Assembly: GCF_001612665.1 (NCBI RefSeq) | Contig: NZ_BDAX01000015.1 | Span: 85,812-149,811 of the forward strand | Direction of reading: 5' to 3' | Length of the DNA: 64,000 nucleotides | Source of the DNA: Nocardia alba NBRC 108234 | GTDB taxonomy: Bacteria > Actinomycetota > Actinomycetes > Mycobacteriales > Mycobacteriaceae | In this document: piece after piece, positions 34,412-42,636 of the stretch | Layout of the letters: each line of letters opens with the position of its first letter | Position numbering within the stretch: position 1 is the stretch's first letter | The notes under the pieces: generated by a model | The model's database searches: none | What the model was told of the DNA's origin: nothing | Seen by the model: only the letters and a program-made list of their open reading frames with translations | Made by a program: the position numbers and the translations under genes

Positions 34412-35887
34412 GTGTTGACTACCGAACAACTTGATCGCTGGAACGCTCAGGAAGCTGCGGCGGAGGCGATGATTCCGATCATCGGGACGCTGTACCGCGG
34501 CAAGGGTGTGACGATTCTGCTGCACAGCCGGTCGCTGGTGAACAAGTCGGTGATCAGCATCCTGCGGACCCATCGCTTCGCGCGCCAGATCGGTGGCGAG
34601 GAGCTCTCGGTGGACGAGACCCTGCCGTTTCTGCAGGTGATCAGCCGGCTGGATCTGGGGCCGTGCAAGATCGACCTGGGTCAGCTCGTGATGGCGTTCC
34701 ACGCCGACGAGCGTGGCCTGTCGATCGAGGAGTTCACCACCTCGGTGCTGGCCGAGGTGAGCGACGGCAACAAGGCCGTGTCGCAGGGCCCGCGTGATGT
34801 GGTGCTCTACGGTTTCGGGCGGATCGGGCGGCTGGTCACCCGGCTGCTGATCGAGAAGGCCGGGTCGGGCAACGGGCTGAGCCTGCGCGCGGTGGTGGTG
34901 CGCAAGGGCGGCGACGACGACCTGGCCAAGCGGGCGTCGCTGCTGCGCCGCGACTCGGTGCACGGGCACTTCAACGGCACGATCAAGGTCGACACCGACA
35001 ACGACACGATCACCGCGAACGGCAACGTCATCAAGTTCATCTACAGCGATGACCCGACCACGATCGACTACACCGCCTACGGCATCGACAACGCGATCCT
35101 GATCGACAACACCGGTCGCTGGCGCGATCGCGACGGCCTGGAGCAGCACCTGCGCCCCGGCATCGCGAAGGTCGTGCTCACCGCGCCGGGCAAGGGCGAC
35201 GTGCCCAACATCGTGCACGGCGTCAACCACCGCGACCTGGATCTGTCCCAGCAGATCTTCTCCTGCGCCTCGTGCACGACCAACGCGATCGTGCCGCCGC
35301 TCAAGGCCATGGACGACGAGTTCGGCATCGTGCGCGGGCACGTGGAGACGGTGCACTCGTTCACCAACGACCAGAACCTGCTGGACAACTACCACAAGGC
35401 CGACCGTCGTGGTCGTTCCGCGCCGTTCAACCTCGTGCTCACCGAGACCGGCGCCGCCTCCGCGGTGGCCAAGGCGATGCCGGACTTCAAGGCCAAGATC
35501 ACCGGCAACTCGATCCGCGTGCCTACCCCGGATGTGTCCGTCGCGATCCTGAACCTGCAGCTGAAGCAGGACACGACCAAGGAGGACGTGCTCGCCTACC
35601 TGCGTCAGGTCTCTCTCGCGGGCCCGTTGAGCCGCAACCTCGACTACACCGCCGCCACCGACGCGGTCTCGAGCGACTTCATCGGCTCGCGCGCGGCCTC
35701 GATCATCGACGCCAACGCCACCATCGTCGAGGGCGACACCGCGATTCTGTACGTCTGGTACGACAACGAATTCGGCTACTCGTGCCAGGTGGTGCGGACC
35801 GTGCAGTACATCTCGGGCATCGAATACCCGACCTACCCGCGACTGGGCGCGCTGTCGGACGCGCGCGAGCTCACCGACGCGCGGTAG
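34412..35887 (+). CDS. gap: Glyceraldehyde-3-phosphate dehydrogenase, long form (GapB/GapX-like)
   Basis: About 490 aa, roughly 150 longer than the usual enzyme. Residues 1 to about 125 are an extra helical domain (RGKGVTILLHSRSLVNKSVISIL); the NAD(P) fold starts at VVLYGFGRIGRLVTRLL; catalytic Cys in SCASCTTNAIVPPLKA; sugar-phosphate site TVHSFTNDQNLLD; end YVWYDNEFGYSCQVVRTV. Long forms of this kind in corynebacteria (GapB) work mainly in the gluconeogenic direction, which would suit growth on propionate or fatty acids. Start GTG 34412 or TTG 34415; AGAGGA at 34403-34408 fits the TTG better. Followed by a clear terminator hairpin. Confidence 0.93.
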   Translation: MLTTEQLDRWNAQEAAAEAMIPIIGTLYRGKGVTILLHSRSLVNKSVISILRTHRFARQIGGEELSVDETLPFLQVISRLDLGPCKIDLGQLVMAFHADERGLSIEEFTTSVLAEVSDGNKAVSQGPRDVVLYGFGRIGRLVTRLLIEKAGSGNGLSLRAVVVRKGGDDDLAKRASLLRRDSVHGHFNGTIKVDTDNDTITANGNVIKFIYSDDPTTIDYTAYGIDNAILIDNTGRWRDRDGLEQHLRPGIAKVVLTAPGKGDVPNIVHGVNHRDLDLSQQIFSCASCTTNAIVPPLKAMDDEFGIVRGHVETVHSFTNDQNLLDNYHKADRRGRSAPFNLVLTETGAASAVAKAMPDFKAKITGNSIRVPTPDVSVAILNLQLKQDTTKEDVLAYLRQVSLAGPLSRNLDYTAATDAVSSDFIGSRAASIIDANATIVEGDTAILYVWYDNEFGYSCQVVRTVQYISGIEYPTYPRLGALSDARELTDAR

Positions 35888-35897
35888 CGACCCCGCT

Positions 35898-35939
35898 GGG
35901 CAGGCGGGTCTCCGGTCTATGACCAGGGCCCGCCTGCCC
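35898..35939 (+). terminator. Terminator-like hairpin after gap
   Basis: GGGCAGGCGGG (35898-35908) and CCCGCCTGCCC (35929-35939), a perfect 11-bp stem ten bases after the stop codon. No T-run. Confidence 0.65.
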
Positions 35940-36015
35940 CGTCGACCCGGTGGCAGCTACCGTGCGGCGAGCATCACCGCTTGTCGGCTCGCGCGTTGTT
36001 GTGCATACTGGCGAC

Positions 36016-36057
36016 ATGACATCGAGTCGAAAGGGCGTTCTGCGCCCGGGCCGTTGA
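36016..36057 (+). CDS. Possible 13-codon leader peptide before the MoxR cassette
   Basis: ATG at 36016 opens MTSSRKGVLRPGR and stops with the TGA at 36055-36057, which overlaps the TTG proposed as the start of the next gene (TTGA). This geometry would allow coupled re-initiation. No strong ribosome binding site precedes it; may be chance. Confidence 0.2.
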   Translation: MTSSRKGVLRPGR

Positions 36058-37580
36058 GCCCCACGCCGGTCATCGAACCGGCTTCTCTCCCCCGCCAACG
36101 CGGGGAATTCATCGAAGATCCGCTGCTTTCCCGGGCGTCGTACGACGATGCGCGCCTGGCGTTCTGGCTGTGCGTGCGCGAATTCGCGGTACCGCCCGGC
36201 ATGATCGAGGCCGCCACCGCCCGGCGGCTCGTCGGTGACTGGTCGGGGGCGTGCGCCGCGGCGCACGTCGATCTCGCTGTGGATCTGCCGAAGTTGGCGC
36301 GCACGCACGGGCGCGGGCTCGCCGCCCGGGTGCGGGCCGATCTGCGGTACCTCGCGCCTGATCTGTTGCGCTGGCATCTACCCAGAATCGCACCGAACGG
36401 TCTGTTGCGGCCGGGGGTGACGATGGTGCTGGCGCGCTACGACCCCGGGTGCCCGACGCTCACGGAGAGTCCCGCCGGTGACGTAACGCAGTGTGGCGGT
36501 GCGGATTCGGTGTATCTGGTAGTTCGCACGCCACCGGCATGGGCGGCCGCCGGTCAGCGGATCGGCCTCGCGCTGTGGGACCCGGCGAGCCCCGCGATCC
36601 ACGCGCGCATGCATCCACACCCCCGACCCAACAGTCGCTACCGGCTCGATCTGCACCGTCACCTGTGGGATGCACGTCGCGTGAACGAGCTCGGAATCCG
36701 CAGTGGCGCAGGCTGGTTCGCTGATACGGAGCGCGATTGGGACTACGGATCCGGTACCGGGGATGTGGTGGCGGAGGACAGGCCCGACCATGGGCTGACC
36801 GGATCGGTGCCGCCCGGTTGCGCGCACGACCGGTGGGCGGAGGAAGCGGGGATTCTGCTGCAGGCGCAGGGTCGTGAGTCCGGACTGGTGCTGGTGCGGT
36901 GTGGTGCACGCAGACGGGTCGTGTTGGACGTGCGTGCGAATGACCCACTCGCGGTGCGGATTTCGCGGGAACACGCGCGCGGCGGAATCGCCGGCCTTCC
37001 GGTCCTTCCCGACGCGGCGACCTGGGTGCTCCCGGACCTGGAGTTACTGCGCGCCGGTGTGATCGCCGCCGATCGGCTGCATCCACTGGTTGCCCGGGCG
37101 CTCGGCAGTGACCACGCGCCGCCCGAGATCTCCGGGATCGCCACCGGCCATCGGATCGTCGAGTGTCGAGGCGAACGCCACCGGATCGGGTTGGTGAACG
37201 GAACGCTCGCCGCTCTGGACCACGACCCCACCGAAATCCGGCGCGAGGAACTGCTGGCGGCCCTGACCGGAACCCCGATGCCCTGCCTGCGGGCTATCGA
37301 CCGAGCACTGCGCCAACCGGATTGGCTCGTCGGCGTCTGTGACCGCCTGGACCACGGCGACATCGACGGCGCCCTCACCATCGTCGAAGCCGAGCTCGGC
37401 GCCGATGCGGTACTGCGTGACGGCCCGCTGCGCGACGCACTCGAAGCCGCTGTACGACAACGGATTACCTACGGCTGGTTCCGAGCCGGTCTACCCGCGC
37501 CCGGTCGCGGCCACACCCCGCCCGATCGATACGACCGCAAGGGTCGTCGCCTACGTCCGAGGCGCGTGGCCCTGAGCTGA
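36054..37580 (+). CDS. Unknown protein, first gene of MoxR-vWA cassette
   Basis: About 508 aa from a TTG at 36054; the frame is open back to an ATG at 35919, but that stretch has no ribosome binding site and odd composition. Not recognised. Soluble, rich in Arg and Trp, without signal peptide or membrane helix. The N-terminal 150 residues look helical (DARLAFWLCVREFAVPPGMIEAATARRLVGDW); the middle contains DWDYGSGTGD and a beta-rich part (GLVLVRCGARRRVVLDVRAND); the C-terminus is basic (DRYDRKGRRLRPRR). The same strand carries the MoxR ATPase 153 bp on, then the vWA-metallopeptidase. By analogy with MoxR systems it may be the client or effector; inference only. Confidence 0.7.
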   Translation: MSPTPVIEPASLPRQRGEFIEDPLLSRASYDDARLAFWLCVREFAVPPGMIEAATARRLVGDWSGACAAAHVDLAVDLPKLARTHGRGLAARVRADLRYLAPDLLRWHLPRIAPNGLLRPGVTMVLARYDPGCPTLTESPAGDVTQCGGADSVYLVVRTPPAWAAAGQRIGLALWDPASPAIHARMHPHPRPNSRYRLDLHRHLWDARRVNELGIRSGAGWFADTERDWDYGSGTGDVVAEDRPDHGLTGSVPPGCAHDRWAEEAGILLQAQGRESGLVLVRCGARRRVVLDVRANDPLAVRISREHARGGIAGLPVLPDAATWVLPDLELLRAGVIAADRLHPLVARALGSDHAPPEISGIATGHRIVECRGERHRIGLVNGTLAALDHDPTEIRREELLAALTGTPMPCLRAIDRALRQPDWLVGVCDRLDHGDIDGALTIVEAELGADAVLRDGPLRDALEAAVRQRITYGWFRAGLPAPGRGHTPPDRYDRKGRRLRPRRVALS

Positions 37581-37733
37581 TGTGCCGTCCGGGCCCTGCG
37601 GATCACGCGGTGTCGTGCCGACAGGCGGACTTCCGTCAACTGATCCGTGGGATGACCCTCGGACAGGGGAGGGCCGAGCACCCTCCACCGCCGCAATCCT
37701 TCGAATTCCTCTGAACCCACAGGTGATGCACAC

Positions 37734-38981
37734 ATGACTGTTCACACTCTCCGTCCGTCGCTCCCGCCCCACGCCGCCGACTCCCAGCTCGATGTCGCGG
37801 GCGAACTCCTCGCACTGCTGGGCGAGGTGAAGACCGAGCCGCGCTCCAACACACAGCTGGAGGCGCTCACCTTGGCCGTGGCCGCCGACCTGCCGGTGCT
37901 GCTGTGGGGTGAGCCGGGCATCGGCAAGACCGCGGCCCTGACCCAGCTCGCCGAGTCCCTCGACCTGCCGCTCACCACCGTGATCGCGAGTGTGCACGAG
38001 CCGTCGGACTTCTCGGGGCTGCCGATCATCGGCGACGACCCCGCGACCCAGGGTGTGCCGATGGCGCCGCCGGACTGGGCGGTTCGGCTCGTGCGGGCCG
38101 GGCGCGGCTTGCTGTTCCTCGACGAATTGTCCACCGCGCCGCCCGCCGTCCAGGCCGCGCTGCTGCGCGTCGTTCTCGAAAGGCGGGTCGGCGCACTGGA
38201 ACTGCCACCGGGCGTGCGCATCGTCGCGGCCGCCAACCCGCGCTCCTCGGCCGCCGACGGCTGGGAGCTGAGCCCGCCGCTGGCCAACCGTTTCGTGCAC
38301 CTGCAATGGACCCACGATCACGATGTCGTGGTCCGTGGCCTCGGCGGAACGTGGCCGCGCGCGAGCCTGCCTCGACTGGCGCCCGAAAGTCTCGCGCAGG
38401 CAGTCGCGTTCGCTCGTCGGGCGGTGTGTACCTTGCTCGCGGCGCGGCCCAAGCTCGTGCATCAGATGCCCACCACCGAAACCCGCCGCGGCGGGGCATG
38501 GGCGTCACCACGGAGTTGGGAGATGACCGTGCGGCTGATCGCCTTCGCCACCGCGGCCGACGCGAGTCGCGACGCGCTGTCGCAGTTGATCCGCGGCACG
38601 GTCGGTGACGGTCCCGGTTTCGAACTGCTGACCAGCATCGACCGCATGGATCTGCCCGACCCGGAAGCGTTGCTGGCAGATCCCGGCGCCGCCGAACTGC
38701 CGATCAGGGGCGACCTGCGCCAGGCCGTTCTCGACGGTGTGGTGGCCGCGGTCCGCAGACGACCGGAGCGGGCCCGCTGGGACGCGGCCTGGTCGCTGCT
38801 GGTCAACGCCGTGGAAACCGGCGCACCTGACCTGGTGGTCGTGCCCGCCACCACGCTGGCCGCGCTGCGCCGCGACAACTGGGAAGTGCCCGCGGCGATC
38901 GAACGACTCGCCGGGGTGGTATCGGTGTCGCAGAGCGCCGAGCACGCCGCGGCCCGCGTCGCCGCGCGGGTGGGCCGATGA
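37734..38981 (+). CDS. MoxR-type AAA+ ATPase
   Basis: 415 aa. Walker A GEPGIGKT at 59-66, Walker B LLFLDE at 126-131, sensor-1 Asn in VRIVAAANPRSS, and the MoxR/RavA-like segment SVHEPSDFSGLPI. MoxR ATPases act as chaperones that load metal or remodel partner proteins and are nearly always paired with a von Willebrand A protein, here the next gene, whose start overlaps by 4 bp (ATGA). ATG at 37734. The C-terminal 200 residues are helical and specific to this subtype. Confidence 0.9.
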   Translation: MTVHTLRPSLPPHAADSQLDVAGELLALLGEVKTEPRSNTQLEALTLAVAADLPVLLWGEPGIGKTAALTQLAESLDLPLTTVIASVHEPSDFSGLPIIGDDPATQGVPMAPPDWAVRLVRAGRGLLFLDELSTAPPAVQAALLRVVLERRVGALELPPGVRIVAAANPRSSAADGWELSPPLANRFVHLQWTHDHDVVVRGLGGTWPRASLPRLAPESLAQAVAFARRAVCTLLAARPKLVHQMPTTETRRGGAWASPRSWEMTVRLIAFATAADASRDALSQLIRGTVGDGPGFELLTSIDRMDLPDPEALLADPGAAELPIRGDLRQAVLDGVVAAVRRRPERARWDAAWSLLVNAVETGAPDLVVVPATTLAALRRDNWEVPAAIERLAGVVSVSQSAEHAAARVAARVGR

Positions 38982-40201
38982 CCGCGGCGACCACCGGGCT
39001 GGACTTCGCCAAGCTGTATGCCGCACGGCTGCAAGCGGTTTCGGCCCGCCCCTACCTGGCGACCGCGCTGTACGCGCTGCACATCGTGGAGTCGCCGAGG
39101 GCGCCGACGATGGGTGTGGACAAACACTGGCGGTGCTATGTCTCGCCACGGTTCGTCGACCGTACGCCGGTGGAGGAGCTGGCTTCGGTACTGGTGCACG
39201 AGGTTTCGCACCTGCTGCGCGACCATCACGCGCGCAGCGACCGCTACGCGCGAGCCCATGATCTGACCGGACCGGGGGAGCGGCTGCGCATGAACATCGC
39301 CGCGGACGCCGAGATCAACGACGACGCGTTCGGTGCCGGGCTGGTTCGGCCCGAGGGCGCCGTGCTGCCAAGCACCTTGGGGCTGGACGCCGGGCAGCTC
39401 ATGGAGGACTACCTGGGTCAGTTCCGCCTCGGGCGTCTGACAGAAGGCATGGCGTGGCTCGACTGCGGCAGCGGCGCGGATGGATCGGACCGCGAGTGGG
39501 AGCTGGGACCCGACGGCGCGGACGGTCTGAGCGAACAGCAGCGCGATGGTGTCCGATTCCTGGTGGCACAGGGCATCGTCGGCCGTCCGGGGAACGCGCC
39601 CGAGGGGTGGCGACGCTGGGCGAACGAGGCTCTGCACCCCTCGCAACCATGGCGCGACCTGCTCGGCGCGGCCCTGCGCGCGGCCACCTCGGCGCCCGGC
39701 GTCGGCGAGGACTACACCTACCGGCGCCCCGCCCGACGCTCGACGGCATTGCCCGGCATCGTGCTGCCGAGTCTGCGTCGCAGCCCACCCAGGGTCAGTG
39801 TGGTCATCGATACCTCGGGCTCGGTCAGCGACGACGAACTCGGCAGCGCCCTACTTGAAGTCGCCGCGATCATCCGCGCCGTCGGCGGTCGCCGCGACCT
39901 GGTCACCGTGTTCTCCTGCGACGCGGCGGCCAGAATCGCCCACCCCCTGTGCCGGGCCGAGGGTATGACGCTGATCGGTGGCGGCGGCACCGACCTGCGC
40001 ACCGGTTTCACCGAGGCCCTGCGCACCCGCCCGGACGTGCTCGTGGCCCTGACCGACGGCCAAACCCCCTGGCCCGCCCACCAACCGGCCTGCCGAACGG
40101 TGGTCGGCCTGTTCCGCCGCGAACGCGCGTGGCGCCACGACGACCCGGACTACATCCCGGACACCCCACCCACCTGGGCACGGGTGGTCGACATCGGCTG
40201 A
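38978..40201 (+). CDS. Putative metallopeptidase with vWA-like domain (DUF2201-type)
   Basis: 407 aa with two parts. N-terminal: an HExxH motif, HEVSH at 74-78, followed by LLRDHHARSD and MNIAADAEINDDA, a zinc-protease-like pattern of the DUF2201 N-terminal domain. C-terminal: VVIDTSGSVSDDEL with a MIDAS DxSxS at 278-282, TVFSCDAAA, GGGGTDLRTGF and LVALTDGQTPWP, a vWA metal-dependent adhesion site. The protease and vWA parts on one chain, translationally coupled to MoxR, suggest an ATP-driven maturation or surveillance machine. Function has not been settled for any member that I know. Confidence 0.88.
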   Translation: MTAATTGLDFAKLYAARLQAVSARPYLATALYALHIVESPRAPTMGVDKHWRCYVSPRFVDRTPVEELASVLVHEVSHLLRDHHARSDRYARAHDLTGPGERLRMNIAADAEINDDAFGAGLVRPEGAVLPSTLGLDAGQLMEDYLGQFRLGRLTEGMAWLDCGSGADGSDREWELGPDGADGLSEQQRDGVRFLVAQGIVGRPGNAPEGWRRWANEALHPSQPWRDLLGAALRAATSAPGVGEDYTYRRPARRSTALPGIVLPSLRRSPPRVSVVIDTSGSVSDDELGSALLEVAAIIRAVGGRRDLVTVFSCDAAARIAHPLCRAEGMTLIGGGGTDLRTGFTEALRTRPDVLVALTDGQTPWPAHQPACRTVVGLFRRERAWRHDDPDYIPDTPPTWARVVDIG

Positions 40202-40202
40202 G

Positions 40203-40228
40203 GGCGTCGTCCACTACCGGACGACGCC
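40203..40228 (+). terminator. Terminator-like hairpin after the MoxR cassette
   Basis: GGCGTCGTCC (40203-40212) and GGACGACGCC (40219-40228), a perfect 10-bp stem with a 6-base loop directly after the stop codon. Confidence 0.65.
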
Positions 40229-40487
40229 ACCTCCGTACCGACGACAACCGATCACCGGGTGATCACGGTCGCGAGGAAGGCGACGGCGAGCAGTTCTTCG
40301 AATCCACGTGACATTTATCGGTAACCTTTTCGTTGATTCGTGGAAAACAATGCCGACCTCGAAACTTCTCGATTTCCGAGCGCTTCTTTCCGCCGACGGC
40401 CGATAGTCGATCGACCCCATTTCAATCCGGCAATTCGTTGAAAGTATCAATCCGCTCGGGTCGCCGAACCCCTGCCAGACTCGTCGT
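40229..40487. promoter_or_regulatory. A+T-richer promoter region of the reductase-flavoprotein-ligase trio
   Basis: About 260 bases with no gene. Composition falls clearly between 40300 and 40450. TTTCAA (40420-40425) and TTGAAA (40438-40443) form an inverted repeat with a 12-base gap about 45 bases before the GTG start, a possible operator. No clear -35/-10 pair. Confidence 0.4.
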
Positions 40488-41420
40488 GTGATCAGCGCGA
40501 TTGTGCGAATTCGGTCCATCACCTACGAATCAGAGGGCGTACTGTCCTTCGTGCTCACCGACCCCGGCGGCGCGCCACTGCCGCCGTGGGCACCGGGTGC
40601 GCACCTGGATGTCGTCCTGCCCGACGGCGTCGTTCGCCAGTACTCGCTGTGTGGCGATCCCGCGAATCGGGACAGTTATCGCATCGCGGTGCTGCTCGAG
40701 GAGCAGGGTCGTGGCGGGTCGGCGTGGATGCACGAGAATGCGCGACCGGGCACGCTGTTGGAAATCCGGGAGCCACGCAACAATTTCCCGCTCACGCAGG
40801 CGGGCAGCTATGTTCTGATCGCCGGCGGCATCGGGATCACCCCGTTGTTGCCGATGATCGGTGAGCTCGAACAGCGCGGCGCCGATTGGCAATTGCACTA
40901 CGGCGGCCGCACCGGCGCGCGGATGGCCTTCGCCGACGAGTTGGCCGCCTACGGTGCCCGAGTGCGTCGCTACGCGCAGGACGAGGTCGGGCTGATGCCG
41001 CTGGCCCAGATCCTCGAACCGGTGGCCTCGGGCACCCTCGTGTACTGCTGTGGCCCCGAGCCGCTGCTGGCCGCGGTCGAGCAGCACTGTGTCGCCGATG
41101 CCCTGAGGGTGGAGCGTTTTCATCCCAAGGAGATCGCGGCGACCGGACCCGACCGGACGACGACCGTGGTGCTCAACCGCTCCGGCCGGACCGTCGAAGT
41201 ACCGGCGGGGTCGTCGGTCCTCGACGCGATGGAGCGAGCGGGTGCCGACGTGCTGTGGTCGTGCCGTGAGGGTACGTGCGCGACCTGCGAGACCACGGTG
41301 CTCGAAGGCGAAGTCGAGCACCGTGATTCGGTGCTCACCCCGGCCGAACAAGAGTCGGGCAAAACCATGATGATCTGCGTTTCCCGAGCGCGCACGGACC
41401 GTCTCGTGCTCGATGCCTGA
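40488..41420 (+). CDS. PDR/VanB-family ferredoxin-type oxidoreductase
   Basis: 310 aa. Order: FAD/FMN-binding ferredoxin-reductase domain (RQYSLCGDPANRDSYRIAVL), NAD(P)-binding domain (LIAGGIGITPLLPMI, YCCGPEPLL), and a C-terminal plant-type 2Fe-2S ferredoxin with CREGTCATC (Cys 259, 264, 267) and a fourth Cys in MMICVSRA. Such single-chain reductases pass electrons from NAD(P)H to an oxygenase or desaturating flavoprotein. GTG start at 40488. Overlaps the next gene by 8 bp. Likely electron source for the adjacent flavoprotein or for a separate oxygenase; the partner is unproven. Confidence 0.9.
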   Translation: MISAIVRIRSITYESEGVLSFVLTDPGGAPLPPWAPGAHLDVVLPDGVVRQYSLCGDPANRDSYRIAVLLEEQGRGGSAWMHENARPGTLLEIREPRNNFPLTQAGSYVLIAGGIGITPLLPMIGELEQRGADWQLHYGGRTGARMAFADELAAYGARVRRYAQDEVGLMPLAQILEPVASGTLVYCCGPEPLLAAVEQHCVADALRVERFHPKEIAATGPDRTTTVVLNRSGRTVEVPAGSSVLDAMERAGADVLWSCREGTCATCETTVLEGEVEHRDSVLTPAEQESGKTMMICVSRARTDRLVLDA

Positions 41421-42636
41421 AAGGTCGAAGACTGTGCACGATGTCATTGTTGTCGGCGCGCGCTGCGCCGGTGCCACGGTGGCGATGCTGCTCGCGCGGC
41501 GTGGCTACCGGGTGATCTGCGTCGACCAGGCGCTGTTCCCCAAGGATGCTGTTTCGACGCACATGCTGCGGCAGAGCGGCCTGGCGCGACTGCGCGACTG
41601 GGGCCTGCTCGATCGGCTGAAAGCCACCGGCTGCACGCCCATCCACTCGATCACGATGTCCTACGCCGACGCCCACTTCTCCGGCTTCTCCGATCCGATC
41701 GACGGGATCGCCGAGACCTACGCGCCGCGCCGCTTCGTGCTCGACGCCTTGTTGCAGGACGCCGCCCGCGAGGCCGGGGTGGATCTGCGCGAAGGCGTCA
41801 CCGTGACGGATCTGGTGCGCGACGGTGAGTTCGTCACCGGCATCGTCGGTCGCGACCGCGACGGCGAACCCGTCACCGAACACGCGCGCCTGGTCATCGG
41901 CGCCGACGGGTACGCCTCGACCGTCGCCCAGCTCACCGGGGCCCAGAAGTACGACGTGATCCCGGGGGAGACCTTCACCGCCTACTCGTACTGGTCCGGC
42001 CTGACCATGCAGAGCCAGTTGCGGATCGGCGACAAGCAGGCGGTCGGCGGCTGGCCGACCCACGACGGCAAGACGCTGATCTGGTGTGTGCAATACGTCG
42101 ACCGGTTCGCGCCGTTCCGCGCCGATGTCGAGGGCAACTTCGCGTTGGCGTTCAAGGAGACCGCGCCCGACCTCGCCGAATTGCTCGACACCGGCGAACG
42201 CGAGGAACGGTTCTACATCGCCCGCTACCCGGAGAACTTCTATCGCGAATCGCACGGCCCCGGGTGGGCGCTGGTCGGCGACGCCGGATATCACAAGGAC
42301 CCCTTCACCGGCCTCGGGATCAGTGACGCGTTCACCTACGCCGACCTGCTGGCCGAGCGCGTGCACGAGGGGCTGTCGGCGGCACGGCCACTCGACGAGG
42401 CGCTCGCCGAGTATCAGGCGCAGCGGGATCGGTCGAGCAAGCCCATGTACCGGTTCACCTGCGATTCCTCGCGACTGGTGTTGCCGGACAAGCACGTCGA
42501 GGTGATGCGCGCGTTGCCGGGCAGCGCCACGCACACCCAGCAGTGGTTCCGGATGATGGCGGGCGGGCTCAGCGGCCGGGAGTTCTTCGCCGAGGACAAC
42601 CTCGCTTCGTTGCTGAACCCGCAGGGTGGGCGATGA
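41413..42636 (+). CDS. Geranylgeranyl-reductase-like FAD oxidoreductase, paralogue 1
   Basis: 407 aa. N-terminal FAD site DVIVVGARCAGATVAMLLARRGYRVICVD, then PRRFVLDALL, and the second FAD motif GWALVGDAGYHKDPFTGLGISDAF. This group includes geranylgeranyl reductases, which saturate isoprenoid double bonds, and related aromatic hydroxylases. It is strongly similar along its length to the product of 58454-59656, next to the lipid synthase. The ATG overlaps the reductase stop, and its own stop overlaps the ligase start, so the trio is one translational unit. Confidence 0.87.
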   Translation: MPERSKTVHDVIVVGARCAGATVAMLLARRGYRVICVDQALFPKDAVSTHMLRQSGLARLRDWGLLDRLKATGCTPIHSITMSYADAHFSGFSDPIDGIAETYAPRRFVLDALLQDAAREAGVDLREGVTVTDLVRDGEFVTGIVGRDRDGEPVTEHARLVIGADGYASTVAQLTGAQKYDVIPGETFTAYSYWSGLTMQSQLRIGDKQAVGGWPTHDGKTLIWCVQYVDRFAPFRADVEGNFALAFKETAPDLAELLDTGEREERFYIARYPENFYRESHGPGWALVGDAGYHKDPFTGLGISDAFTYADLLAERVHEGLSAARPLDEALAEYQAQRDRSSKPMYRFTCDSSRLVLPDKHVEVMRALPGSATHTQQWFRMMAGGLSGREFFAEDNLASLLNPQGGR

